From: Caryophanales bacterium UBA782
Lineage (GTDB): Bacteria > Bacillota_I > Bacilli_A > RFN20 > CAG-826
NCBI GenBank assembly: GCA_002296455.1
Contig: DBJG01000030.1
Span: 1,035-10,542 of the forward strand
Direction: 5' to 3'
Length of the DNA stretch: 9,508 nucleotides
Part shown: positions 1 to 6,074 of the stretch, piece after piece
How the letters are laid out: every line of letters starts with the position of its first letter
Position numbering within the stretch: the first letter of the stretch is position 1
The notes under the pieces: generated by a model
What the model was told of the DNA's origin: nothing
Seen by the model: only the letters and a program-made list of their open reading frames with translations
Databases searched by the model: none
Position numbers and translations under genes: made by a program

Positions 1-200
1 TAATTCAGATTTTTCTCTTCCCCTTTTTCGTTATAACCGCCCCCTTGGATCATAAAGCCTTTAATAATACGATGAAAAACAAGGCCGTCATAAAAGCCGC
101 CCCGGGCAAGTTTTACAAAATTGGCCGCTGTGTTTTTCGCGGCTTCATAATCCATTTCAAGCGTCAACGTCCCGAAATCTTTCACAAAAATCTTAACCAT
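1..200 (-). CDS. Cyclophilin-type peptidyl-prolyl cis-trans isomerase (partial, 3' end beyond window)
   Basis: Read from the ATG at 200-198, the first 66 residues are visible and the rest lies beyond base 1. The start MVKIFVKDFGTLTLEMDYE and the later FHRIIKGFMIQGGG (residues 42-55) are the N-terminal strand and catalytic segment of small bacterial cyclophilins. R44 is the equivalent of the catalytic arginine, and M50 and Q52 belong to the active-site wall. Such enzymes catalyse cis-trans isomerisation of Xaa-Pro bonds. No signal peptide is present, so a cytoplasmic enzyme is expected. An AGGAG sits about 8 nt before the ATG. After the GGG the usual acidic 'GGDP' turn is replaced by Tyr-Asn-Glu-Lys, a small divergence. 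The assignment to the family is firm; which paralogue it is cannot be told from the fragment. Confidence 0.93.
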   Translation of the reverse strand, partial: MVKIFVKDFGTLTLEMDYEAAKNTAANFVKLARGGFYDGLVFHRIIKGFMIQGGGYNEKGEEKNLN

Positions 201-221
201 AGTCGTCTCTCCTATTAACTC

Positions 222-255
222 AAAATAGTTTATTATTCATTGGTGTGGCAATCAA
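222..255 (-). promoter_or_regulatory. Candidate sigma-70-type promoter for the cyclophilin gene
   Basis: Within the 125-nt gap before the isomerase gene two overlapping weak promoter readings are possible on the minus strand. One is TTGATT (255-250), 17 nt, TAAACT (232-227). The other is TTGCCA (251-246), 18 nt, TATTTT (227-222). Each is imperfect at both boxes, so which one is used is not clear. A promoter here is plausible because the gap is long and AT-rich, and the gene upstream shares no overlap with the isomerase gene. Confidence 0.3.
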
Positions 256-267
256 CGTTCTAAACGT
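255..267. promoter_or_regulatory. 13-bp perfect palindrome, possible operator
   Basis: ACGTT-CTA-AACGT is a perfect 5-bp inverted repeat around a 3-bp centre. It lies directly upstream of, and touches, the candidate -35 region of the isomerase gene, a position where a dimeric regulator could bind. The half-sites are short and no regulator gene is nearby, so function is inferred from position only. Confidence 0.25.
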
Positions 268-325
268 CCTCATTTGACAAGAAGCATCGACTTCTTATTA
301 AAATGAAACGGAATGAGTGTTCACT

Positions 326-1264
326 TTATAAATCCACGCCTGCGTTCTTTTTGAACTTGTTGCTATCAAGATCTAAGGTATCAATAAATAAAGCAGGCGC
401 ACCATAAAACTCAAGGAGTGGGCGCATTGTTTCATCGCTAATGGGCTTAGAATAAGGGACCTTGACGCTTTCCCCACTATCATTGACAGCGATAAATAAA
501 GAATTACCCATGTAAGATAAATAGAACGTTCCTTTGTATTTTGGCTCAAGTGCCAAGATTTTCTCTTGGATTTGTGGGGTCAAAAGATAGAAAACGGTTG
601 TCTCATTACTTGCCAACACTCTAAATTTCTTATTGAACTGGATGAATTCTGTTTCAACTTTCGTCAAATTATCTTTGGAAGATCCAAAAGAGAGAACCCC
701 TTGTTTTTCCAGAATCTTGACCGTTTCGCCAAGGTCACGTTCAAAGGTGAAATGATACAATGTGCCTTTCGCGTAAGTGATATAGGTCGTCACCGTGTGG
801 CCTTTCGAATCAGTCGTAGTATGCTTCTTTTGCAAGTCATAAGAAGCTTTTTCAAAAGGGATGTTTTTATAGGAGCCAGACATGAAATGGCTCCCATAAT
901 AACGATCAGGAGAAGCGAAGAAACCAGGGCTCAATAGGAAAGAAAGGTCGAATCCTTTGTCAGAGTCAAGGACGGCGCCGGGGAAAAGCTCGTCCCGGAC
1001 TGCTTTCTCCGCTTTAGCGCGAACGTCTTTGCTAAAGCGGTTTTTAATCCCGAGGCCAATACAAAGCAAAATGAGACCGATGATGCCAATAACAAAGCCG
1101 ATAATTATCAAAAATGTAAAATCAAATACCCCGCCAAGTAAAAACGAGGCGATACTAGGGACCAAAAAGAGTGACGCAAGGATAAATAGAATCAAACTGC
1201 TTCTATATTTTTTCTTTCGCATGGCTTCTAGATCCGCATAGATGTTCTTTAATTCATTTGCCAT
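326..1264 (-). CDS. DUF3137-type membrane protein
   Basis: A 312-residue protein with a charged N-terminal helix (1-21), two predicted transmembrane segments at about 22-44 and 48-72, and then a long soluble domain that is probably cytoplasmic. The C-terminal stretch around 207-262, with FNKKFRVLASNETTVFYLLTP, QEKILALE and a hydrophobic NSLFIAV strand, resembles DUF3137-family proteins. That family often sits beside lemA, as here. No catalytic motif is visible and the biochemical role is unknown. Start choice: the ATG at 1264-1262 has a GAGGAG about 7 nt upstream. The gene lies 57 nt downstream of lemA, and a terminator-like hairpin stands in the gap. The family call rests on motif memory and gene context, not on a search. 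Confidence 0.75.
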   Translation of the reverse strand: MANELKNIYADLEAMRKKKYRSSLILFILASLFLVPSIASFLLGGVFDFTFLIIIGFVIGIIGLILLCIGLGIKNRFSKDVRAKAEKAVRDELFPGAVLDSDKGFDLSFLLSPGFFASPDRYYGSHFMSGSYKNIPFEKASYDLQKKHTTTDSKGHTVTTYITYAKGTLYHFTFERDLGETVKILEKQGVLSFGSSKDNLTKVETEFIQFNKKFRVLASNETTVFYLLTPQIQEKILALEPKYKGTFYLSYMGNSLFIAVNDSGESVKVPYSKPISDETMRPLLEFYGAPALFIDTLDLDSNKFKKNAGVDL

Positions 1265-1282
1265 AAAACGCTCCTCATTTTC

Positions 1283-1304
1283 AAAAAAGGCCTCTTATGA
1301 GGCC
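1283..1304 (-). terminator. Intrinsic terminator-like hairpin between lemA and the DUF3137 gene
   Basis: On the minus strand GGCCTC-ATAA-GAGGCC forms a perfect 6-bp GC-rich stem with a 4-nt loop and is followed at once by six T residues. It begins about 17 nt past the lemA stop and ends about 18 nt before the next start codon. The GAGGAG ribosome-binding site of the next gene lies just downstream of the T-run. It could end lemA transcription fully, or act as a partial terminator that lowers expression of the downstream gene. Confidence 0.8.
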
Positions 1305-1321
1305 CCCAAAATGTATTGAAA

Positions 1322-1903
1322 TTAGAATTCAATCTTCACGTCTTGACGCTTCGCTTCTTCTGCCTCAAAGAAGTCACGCTTCTCAAAACGGTAGTGACGA
1401 GCAACAATACTTGTTGGGAAGACAACGATTTCCTGATTGAATGTGCTCACATTGCTATTGTAGACACGGCGGGAAGCCTGAAGTTGCTCTTCGATTTCGG
1501 CAATCTGATTTTGAAGGCCAAGGAAATTGGCATTCGCTTTGAGTTCAGGATAAGCTTCGGCAACGACATTAATGCTATCGAAGGCTTTGCTTACCGATTC
1601 AGAGAATTGGCTCTTTTCTTTCATAGAAGCATTGCTTGAAGGGCGACGCATTTCCATCACTTTCGTAAGCGTTTCGCTTTCGTGCTTGGCATAGCCTTTC
1701 ACGGTCGCGACCGTTTTGGTCAATAAATCGAAGCGTTTGGTTAAGGCAACATCGATTCCGCTAGAAGCTTCGTCGATTTTCACTTGTTCCCGACGAAGAC
1801 GATTCGCGGTCGAAATCCACCAGCCAATAATCGAAACAATGACAATAAGAAGCACGGCAGCGATGACGATTCCAACAATTGCGCCTGTTCCAAGTAACAT
1901 CAT
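1322..1903 (-). CDS. lemA: LemA family protein
   Basis: A 193-residue protein with one N-terminal membrane segment (about 7-29, ending in GWW) and a helical soluble domain. Diagnostic LemA features are seen in order: RFDLLTKTVATVKGYAKHE (57-75), a Glu-rich helix with NFLGLQNQIAEIEEQL (126-141), ASRRVYNSNVSTFNQEI (143-159) and the FPTSIVA turn (162-168). The length matches the family, usually near 185 residues. LemA proteins are membrane-anchored helical bundles of poorly known function. Two ATG codons stand in tandem at 1903-1898. The first is taken because AGGAGGAG lies about 6 nt upstream. It has its own extended -10 promoter after the ribosomal operon terminator, so it is probably not part of that operon. 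Confidence 0.95.
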   Translation of the reverse strand: MMLLGTGAIVGIVIAAVLLIVIVSIIGWWISTANRLRREQVKIDEASSGIDVALTKRFDLLTKTVATVKGYAKHESETLTKVMEMRRPSSNASMKEKSQFSESVSKAFDSINVVAEAYPELKANANFLGLQNQIAEIEEQLQASRRVYNSNVSTFNQEIVVFPTSIVARHYRFEKRDFFEAEEAKRQDVKIEF

Positions 1904-1933
1904 AAGAATCTCCTCCTAATTTTTCTATGCCGT

Positions 1934-1961
1934 ATTGTAGCATAAGCGTAGATAAATACAA
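1934..1961 (-). promoter_or_regulatory. lemA promoter with extended -10
   Basis: On the minus strand TACAAT (1939-1934) is preceded by TG plus one base (TGC), the extended -10 motif. A weak -35, TTGTAT (1961-1956), lies 16 nt upstream. The -35 overlaps the T-run of the rplQ terminator. Transcription would start near 1927, leaving a leader of about 24 nt that carries the lemA ribosome-binding site. Confidence 0.6.
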
Positions 1962-1986
1962 AAGAAAAAGCCCTCCTAAGAGAGCT
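1960..1986 (-). terminator. Intrinsic terminator of the spc/alpha ribosomal operon
   Basis: The minus strand reads AGCTCTC-TTAG-GAGGGCT, a 7-bp stem with one G-T wobble and a 4-nt loop. It is followed by TTTTCTTTTG. It begins 12 nt after the rplQ stop codon, the expected end of the ribosomal-protein operon. Confidence 0.88.
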
Positions 1987-1998
1987 CAATCTGGTCGA

Positions 1999-2400
1999 TT
2001 AGTCGACGAAGCGAACAAGTTCTACTTCAGCGTTATCGCCTTTACGGCGGCCAAGTTTATAAACTTGGGTGTATCCGCCTTTGCGGTCTTTGTATTTTGG
2101 GGCGATTTCCGCAAAGAGTTTGCTAAGAGCATTGACTCCTTTTTCATCGCAAATCCCATTACGAAGGACCTTTGCGGCCTCTCTACGCGCGGCAAGATCT
2201 CCCTTTTTGCCAAGGGTGACCATTTTGTCGGCGAGGGAAACGAGATCAGCAGTGACCCCGCTTGTGACTTTGACTTCGCCATGAACGATAAGGGCGCTCA
2301 CGACGTCTCTAAGCATGGCTTTGTTCTTCGAAGGGGTATAAGCCGCTTTGAAGCGAACGCCAGTCTTGCCATGCACGTTCTTTCTACCTTGTGCTGCCAT
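1999..2400 (-). CDS. rplQ: Large ribosomal subunit protein bL17
   Basis: A 133-residue L17, part of the 50S subunit near the exit tunnel. Family marks are SKNKAMLRDVVSALI (24-38), the KMVTLGKKGDLAARREA block (59-75), KLFAEIAPKYKDRKGGYTQV (94-113) and a C-terminal VELVRF. The N-terminal 20 residues (AAQGRKNVHGKTGVRF) are somewhat longer and less typical than the short RK-rich start of most L17 proteins. It begins 2 nt after the rpoA stop, and its GGAG lies inside the last codons of rpoA, so the two are translationally coupled. It is the last gene of the operon, as in Bacillus and E. coli. Confidence 0.97.
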   Translation of the reverse strand: MAAQGRKNVHGKTGVRFKAAYTPSKNKAMLRDVVSALIVHGEVKVTSGVTADLVSLADKMVTLGKKGDLAARREAAKVLRNGICDEKGVNALSKLFAEIAPKYKDRKGGYTQVYKLGRRKGDNAEVELVRFVD

Positions 2401-2402
2401 AA

Positions 2403-3410
2403 TTATTCTCCTACGCTATCGCGGAAGTGAAGCCCAATCGAGGCGAGCTTCTCTTTCACTTCTTTGAGCGACTTCTTGCCTAAGTTGCGGACTTTCATCA
2501 TTTCGTCTTCGCTCTTTTGAGTGAGTTCCATGACGGTGCTGATCCCAGCGCGCTTTAAGCAGTTGTTGCTGCGGACAGACAAATCGAGTTCTTCGATCAT
2601 CATATCCTGATACTTGTTTTCTTCACTATGAACTTCCTCTTTCACGAGTTTGTAATTCTTGACAACTTCGTCAAGCTTCGTGAATTCGCCAAAGTGGGCG
2701 ACGAGGAGTTGCGATGCCATAGCCACCGCTTCATATGGTTTGATAGAACCGTTGGTGGTGACTTCGAGGGTCAATTTATCGAATTTGCTATCGTGCTCAA
2801 CACGAGTTGGCTCGACAGAGTAGGCGACTTTGACCACTGGGCTATAGTTGCTATCGGTCGGAATCACGCCGATTTGATTGATCTTGCGTTCAATCTTGTT
2901 GGCTTCTCCGGTGAGATAACCTCTGCCAGTCGCGGCGAAGACGGTCATCTTGATATGCCCACGTTCATTGAGGTGAGCGATTTCCAAATCTGGATTAACT
3001 ACTTCAACCATCGCAGGGAGCACTAAGTCACTTGCTTTAAGAACGCCAGGACCTTTGAAGTCGATGGTCAAGCGCTTTGGCTCGCTGCTATTGTCGCTAA
3101 TCTTGAGGACAAGGTCCTTGAGATTGAGGACGATAGCGGTCACGTCTTCTTCAACACCCTCGATGGCGCTGAATTCATGACGCACGCCTTCAATTTCGAC
3201 CGCGAACACGCTCGCGCCAGGAAGGGCGCTTAAGAGTACACGGCGTAAGGCGTTTCCGATGGTTAATCCGAATCCGCGTTCAAGCGGAGAGATAACAAAG
3301 CGGGAGAAATGCTCTTTTTCATCATTTACTTCGACTTTGATGGAGAAGGGTTGGAATGGGTCCGGCAAGCGGAGCTCTTCGGCGGCGATTTCGCTATTGG
3401 TGTTAGCCAT
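2403..3410 (-). CDS. rpoA: DNA-directed RNA polymerase subunit alpha
   Basis: A 335-residue alpha subunit, which dimerises to nucleate RNA polymerase assembly. The N-terminal domain shows SPLERGFGLTIGNALRRVLL (41-60) and the conserved HEFSAIEGVEEDV (78-90), with GVIPTDSNYSPV at 181-192. After a charged linker (about 245-270) comes the C-terminal domain. It contains LDLSVRSNNCLKRAGI, with R280 and N283 at the positions of the E. coli DNA-contacting R265 and N268, and RNLGKKSLKEVKEKL (308-322). It is about 20 residues longer than the B. subtilis protein, partly from an N-terminal MANTNSEIAAEEL stretch. The start ATG has AGGAGG 11 nt upstream. A 62-nt spacer separates it from rpsK, the longest gap inside the operon, and rpsD is not present there. 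Confidence 0.99.
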   Translation of the reverse strand: MANTNSEIAAEELRLPDPFQPFSIKVEVNDEKEHFSRFVISPLERGFGLTIGNALRRVLLSALPGASVFAVEIEGVRHEFSAIEGVEEDVTAIVLNLKDLVLKISDNSSEPKRLTIDFKGPGVLKASDLVLPAMVEVVNPDLEIAHLNERGHIKMTVFAATGRGYLTGEANKIERKINQIGVIPTDSNYSPVVKVAYSVEPTRVEHDSKFDKLTLEVTTNGSIKPYEAVAMASQLLVAHFGEFTKLDEVVKNYKLVKEEVHSEENKYQDMMIEELDLSVRSNNCLKRAGISTVMELTQKSEDEMMKVRNLGKKSLKEVKEKLASIGLHFRDSVGE

Positions 3411-3472
3411 TATTTAATTTGCCTCCTATAAATGACTGATACGGATCGTCTCGACAATGGGGATCCTAGAAA
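3411..3472 (-). other. 62-nt leader between rpsK and rpoA
   Basis: This is the only sizeable spacer inside the operon. It holds the AGGAGG of rpoA and, upstream, a possible weak hairpin (ATTGT-CGAG-ACGAT, with one G-T pair). I see no good promoter, no T-run and no open reading frame. A role in rpoA expression is possible but unproven. Confidence 0.3.
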
Positions 3473-3883
3473 CTAGCCTCTTGGGCGTTTTGGAGGACGG
3501 CATCCATTGTGAGGGATCGGTGTGGTATCGGCGATGGAGAGAATTTGAAGTCCAACAGTGCCTAATGCACGGACGGCGCTTTCTCTGCCTGGGCCTGGGC
3601 CCTTCACATCGACATCGATTTGGCGTAAGCCTTGATCGAAGGCGCTCTTGCCAGCGGTTTGCGCGGCGAGTTGCGCGGCGAATGGGGTGCTCTTTTTGGC
3701 ACCTTTGTAGCCGAGTGCACCGGCGCTGCTCCAAGCGATGACGTTGCCTTGGACATCGCTAATCGTGACGATGGTGTTATTGAATGTGGAGTGGATGTGG
3801 GCGACGCCGCGAGTGAAGTTGCGCTTCACTTTCTTTTTGCGGGCCGAAGTGCTCTTTTTGGCGCTTTTCTTAGTATCTGCCAT
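3473..3883 (-). CDS. rpsK: Small ribosomal subunit protein uS11
   Basis: A 136-residue S11, a platform protein of the 30S subunit that contacts 16S rRNA near the E site. The first 21 residues are a Lys/Ser-rich tail. The core has [18 protein letters not shown] (26-43), [17 protein letters not shown] (58-74), [15 protein letters not shown] (93-107) and the C-terminal [12 protein letters not shown] (122-133). It ends in PRG instead of the common basic R-R-V. The start ATG has AAAGGAG about 12 nt upstream. The stop is TAG, the only one in the window. It lies 21 nt after rpsM. Confidence 0.98.
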   Translation of the reverse strand: MADTKKSAKKSTSARKKKVKRNFTRGVAHIHSTFNNTIVTISDVQGNVIAWSSAGALGYKGAKKSTPFAAQLAAQTAGKSAFDQGLRQIDVDVKGPGPGRESAVRALGTVGLQILSIADTTPIPHNGCRPPKRPRG

Positions 3884-3904
3884 ATTACTTATCTACTCCT
3901 TTCC

Positions 3905-4279
3905 TTATTTCGTCGCTTCTTTCTTGTTCGCGATGGTCTTACGCTTACCTTTACGGGTACGAGCGTTGGTTTTGGTGCGTTGTCCACGGACTGGAAGACC
4001 TCTCTTGTGGCGGAGTCCGCGATAGCAACCAATTTCTTGAAGGCGTTTGATATTCATCGCCACTTCACGGCGAAGATCACCTTCGGTTTTGTATTTGCTC
4101 ACTTCGTTACGAAGAGCGGTTAATTGCTCATCGGTGAGGTTTTTGACGCGGATGTCTTCATTCACATTCGCGGCAGCGCAGATTTTTTTCGCGGTCGTGT
4201 CGCCGATACCATAAATATAGGTAAGGGAGATGACGACGCGTTTCTCATTGGGGACATCAACCCCGACAATACGTGCCAT
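3905..4279 (-). CDS. rpsM: Small ribosomal subunit protein uS13
   Basis: A 124-residue S13, which sits in the 30S head and takes part in the bridge to the 50S subunit and P-site tRNA contact. It shows [26 protein letters not shown] with the helix-two-turn-helix (1-26), the [35 protein letters not shown] block (68-102) and the Asn-Ala-Arg-Thr-Arg-Lys-Gly basic tail (105-111) that contacts tRNA. The start ATG is preceded by an AAAGGA and an AGGA. It lies 21 nt after rpmJ. Confidence 0.98.
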   Translation of the reverse strand: MARIVGVDVPNEKRVVISLTYIYGIGDTTAKKICAAANVNEDIRVKNLTDEQLTALRNEVSKYKTEGDLRREVAMNIKRLQEIGCYRGLRHKRGLPVRGQRTKTNARTRKGKRKTIANKKEATK

Positions 4280-4300
4280 AGTTTTCCTGTTTTCCTTTCA

Positions 4301-4414
4301 TTAGCCCTGTCTTTGCTTATGCTTTGGATTTGGGCAGATGCACATAACGACGCCGTGCCGGCGGATGATCTTGCATTTATCGCAGATCGGTTTGACGCTT
4401 GGTCTCACTTTCAT
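4301..4414 (-). CDS. rpmJ: Large ribosomal subunit protein bL36 (zinc-binding form)
   Basis: A 37-residue gene, read directly from the minus strand: it begins [19 protein letters not shown] and ends KHKQRQG before a TAA. The zinc ribbon ligands C11, C14, C27 and H32 are all present, so this is the zinc-containing version of L36, not the cysteine-free paralogue made under zinc shortage. AAGGAG lies about 8 nt before the ATG at 4414-4412. It sits between infA (23-nt gap) and rpsM (21-nt gap), the place it has in Bacillus. Confidence 0.97.
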   Translation of the reverse strand: MKVRPSVKPICDKCKIIRRHGVVMCICPNPKHKQRQG

Positions 4415-4437
4415 AATGTGTTACTCCTTATTCAGTT

Positions 4438-4659
4438 TTAGTTCTTGAATCGGAACGTAATTCGCCCGCGTGTTAAATCATAAGGCGAGAATTGCACGGT
4501 AACCCGATCGCCGGGGAGAATGCGGATGTAATGCATCCGGATTTTGCCCGAAACGCAGGCTTGGACCACCGCTCCATTGGCAAGTTTCACCTTGAAGTTG
4601 GCGTTGGGTAAGCATTCCAACACCGTCGCTTCCATTTCTAGACACTCTTCTTTAGCCAA
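4438..4659 (-). CDS. infA: Translation initiation factor IF-1, TTG start
   Basis: A 73-residue OB-fold protein that binds the 30S A site during initiation. The sequence follows the family closely: [35 protein letters not shown] (37-42), [28 protein letters not shown] (45-72). The start codon is TTG at 4659-4657, chosen because it alone gives the universal MAKE start. AAAGGAGAT ends about 7 nt upstream. The next in-frame ATG (residue 9) would remove the first beta strand. The gene starts 3 nt after the map stop, and its ribosome-binding site is made from the last map codons. Cys35 replaces the more usual His of the 'AHVSG' motif. Confidence 0.97.
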   Translation of the reverse strand: MAKEECLEMEATVLECLPNANFKVKLANGAVVQACVSGKIRMHYIRILPGDRVTVQFSPYDLTRGRITFRFKN

Positions 4660-4676
4660 ACGTTATCTCCTTTCTT
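4660..4676 (-). promoter_or_regulatory. infA ribosome-binding site inside the end of map
   Basis: The minus strand reads GAAGAAAGGAGATAACG and then TTG. The AAAGGAG core is built from the Glu-Arg-Arg codons and overlaps the map stop codon. Its spacing of about 7 nt supports the TTG as the infA start. Confidence 0.75.
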
Positions 4677-5424
4677 CTCTCATCGTGAGGATTTCATAAC
4701 CGTCTTTTGTCACCACGATTGTATTCTCGTAGTGAGCGCTGTATTTCCCATCTTTTGTCACAGTCGTCCACCCATCGCCAAGCGTTCTTAGTTTTGGTTT
4801 CCCTTCCATGACCATCGGCTCGATGGCGAGAGTCATTCCCTCGCAAAGGATTGGTCCGGTTCCTTTTTCTCCATAATCGGGGATATAAGGATCCTCATGC
4901 ATCTCTTTGCCGATCCCGTGTCCCGTATATTCTAGCGGAACGCTATATCCATGGGCTTTGGTCGTGGCTTCGATTGCGTGAGAGATGTCGCCTAGATGTA
5001 CTCCAGGCTTCACAAGTTTTACCGCGTTCCAGAAACTTTCTTCCGTCACTTTAAGTAATGTGACGAGGTGTTCTGGGCAAATGCCAACAAGATAGCTACG
5101 ACACGCATCGGCACAATAACCGTTTTTGCGTACCACGATATCAAGGCTTACGATATCGCCATCTTTCAGTATTTTCTTTGGACTTGGGATGCCGTGTAGC
5201 AATACTTCGTTTACCGAAGCGCATATCGCGCCAGGATAACCGTAATATCCTTTTTCCGCACTTTCTCCGCCGCCCTCTTTCATGACCTCTTCCGCTTTGT
5301 CATTGATTTCTTGGGTCGAAACGCCAGGAACGCACATCGGCCCGATTGCGTCGAAGACATTGCTTAGAAGGTGCCCTGCTTCGCGCATAAGCGCGATTTC
5401 ACGCGGTGATTTGATGATGATCAT
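4663..5424 (-). CDS. map: Methionine aminopeptidase, type I
   Basis: A 253-residue metalloprotease that removes the initiator Met from new proteins. All five metal ligands are in place: D95 (in SLDI), D106 (in YCADACRS), H169 (in TGHGIG), E202 (in AIEPM) and E233 (in HYENT). These match E. coli D97, D108, H171, E204 and E235. The substrate-site histidine H77 lies in NEVLLHGIP. No insertion separates it from the classical type Ia form, and there is no N-terminal zinc-finger extension. The start ATG overlaps the adk stop (ATGA), which points to coupled translation. Residues 104-109 (CADACR) use Cys where other members have His or Ser, a mild divergence. An adk-map pair after secY is the Bacillus arrangement. 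Confidence 0.98.
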   Translation of the reverse strand: MIIIKSPREIALMREAGHLLSNVFDAIGPMCVPGVSTQEINDKAEEVMKEGGGESAEKGYYGYPGAICASVNEVLLHGIPSPKKILKDGDIVSLDIVVRKNGYCADACRSYLVGICPEHLVTLLKVTEESFWNAVKLVKPGVHLGDISHAIEATTKAHGYSVPLEYTGHGIGKEMHEDPYIPDYGEKGTGPILCEGMTLAIEPMVMEGKPKLRTLGDGWTTVTKDGKYSAHYENTIVVTKDGYEILTMREERR

Positions 5425-6071
5425 TTGCTAATGAGGAACTCTTTTAGTTCCTTCTTGAGATTGTCGGCTCCGATGGTGCCATCGAAGTCTTTGAGGAGCC
5501 CCTCCTTCTTATAATATTCGAGCAGAGGAGCTGTGCTCTTGTAGTAGTTCGCGAGACGGACTTTGAACGATTCTTCATTATCGTCTTTTCTTTGAATGAG
5601 CGGAGCACCGCAATAATCGCAGATGCCGTCTTTTTTCGGCTTCATAGTGACGATATTGAAGGAGGCGCCACAATGAGGACAAACCCTACGAGTGGTCACT
5701 CTTTGAATCAAAATGTTGTCCGGGCAAGAGATATTGATGGCAAGATTCGGCTCGCGTCCGATTTCTTTTCCCATCTTCCTTAAGGCCTCCGCTTGCGCTA
5801 AAGTGCGAGGAAAGCCGTCGAGAAGATATCCATTCGCGCAGTCATCGCGGAGTAATCTATCCTTCACGAGGGCACATGTGAGTTCATCGCTCACAAGGTC
5901 CCCGCGATTGATAATTTCTTTGACTTTATTCCCAAGTTCACTCCCACTAGCCATCGCTTCACGGAACATATCGCCTGTTGAAATGTGCGGAATATGAAGG
6001 TCATTTTCCATCCACTTCGCGTGGGTTCCTTTTCCCGCGCCTGGCGGGCCCATGAGAATGATATTGAGCAT
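5421..6071 (-). CDS. adk: Adenylate kinase, zinc-LID type
   Basis: A 216-residue enzyme for ATP + AMP = 2 ADP. The P-loop GPPGAGKGT (8-16), the AMP-binding STGDMFR (31-37), the DGFPRT motif (85-90) and the Asp/Arg-rich LID hinge are present. The LID holds CPHC (131-134) and CDYC (151-154), the four-cysteine zinc site common in Gram-positive adenylate kinases. It starts 3 nt after the secY stop, with AAGGAG inside the secY end. The stop is TGA at 5423-5421 within the ATGA overlap with map. This makes TGA a real stop in this organism. Confidence 0.99.
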   Translation of the reverse strand: MLNIILMGPPGAGKGTHAKWMENDLHIPHISTGDMFREAMASGSELGNKVKEIINRGDLVSDELTCALVKDRLLRDDCANGYLLDGFPRTLAQAEALRKMGKEIGREPNLAINISCPDNILIQRVTTRRVCPHCGASFNIVTMKPKKDGICDYCGAPLIQRKDDNEESFKVRLANYYKSTAPLLEYYKKEGLLKDFDGTIGADNLKKELKEFLISK

Positions 6072-6074
6072 AAA

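Noticed and set aside
279..296. Inverted repeat AAGAAG-6 nt-CTTCTT as a terminator after the DUF3137 gene
   Set aside because: The stem is AT-rich and short, and no T-run follows on the minus strand, so it does not qualify as an intrinsic terminator.
1305..1345. A promoter for the DUF3137 gene in the lemA end (TACATT as -10)
   Set aside because: No acceptable -35 lies at 16-18 nt, and transcripts from it would still run into the hairpin.
1927..2430. Open frame on the plus strand, 167 codons
   Set aside because: It lies antisense to rplQ and the operon terminator, encodes no recognisable protein, and is a shadow of the rplQ codon pattern.
3411..3472. An internal promoter for rpoA (TTGTCG with ATTTAT or TTTATA)
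   Set aside because: Both boxes are poor, the spacing is 18-19 nt, and the -10 would touch the ribosome-binding site.
3632..4123. Long open frame on the plus strand opposite rpsK and rpsM
   Set aside because: Both opposite-strand genes are unmistakable ribosomal proteins. The antisense product has no family features.
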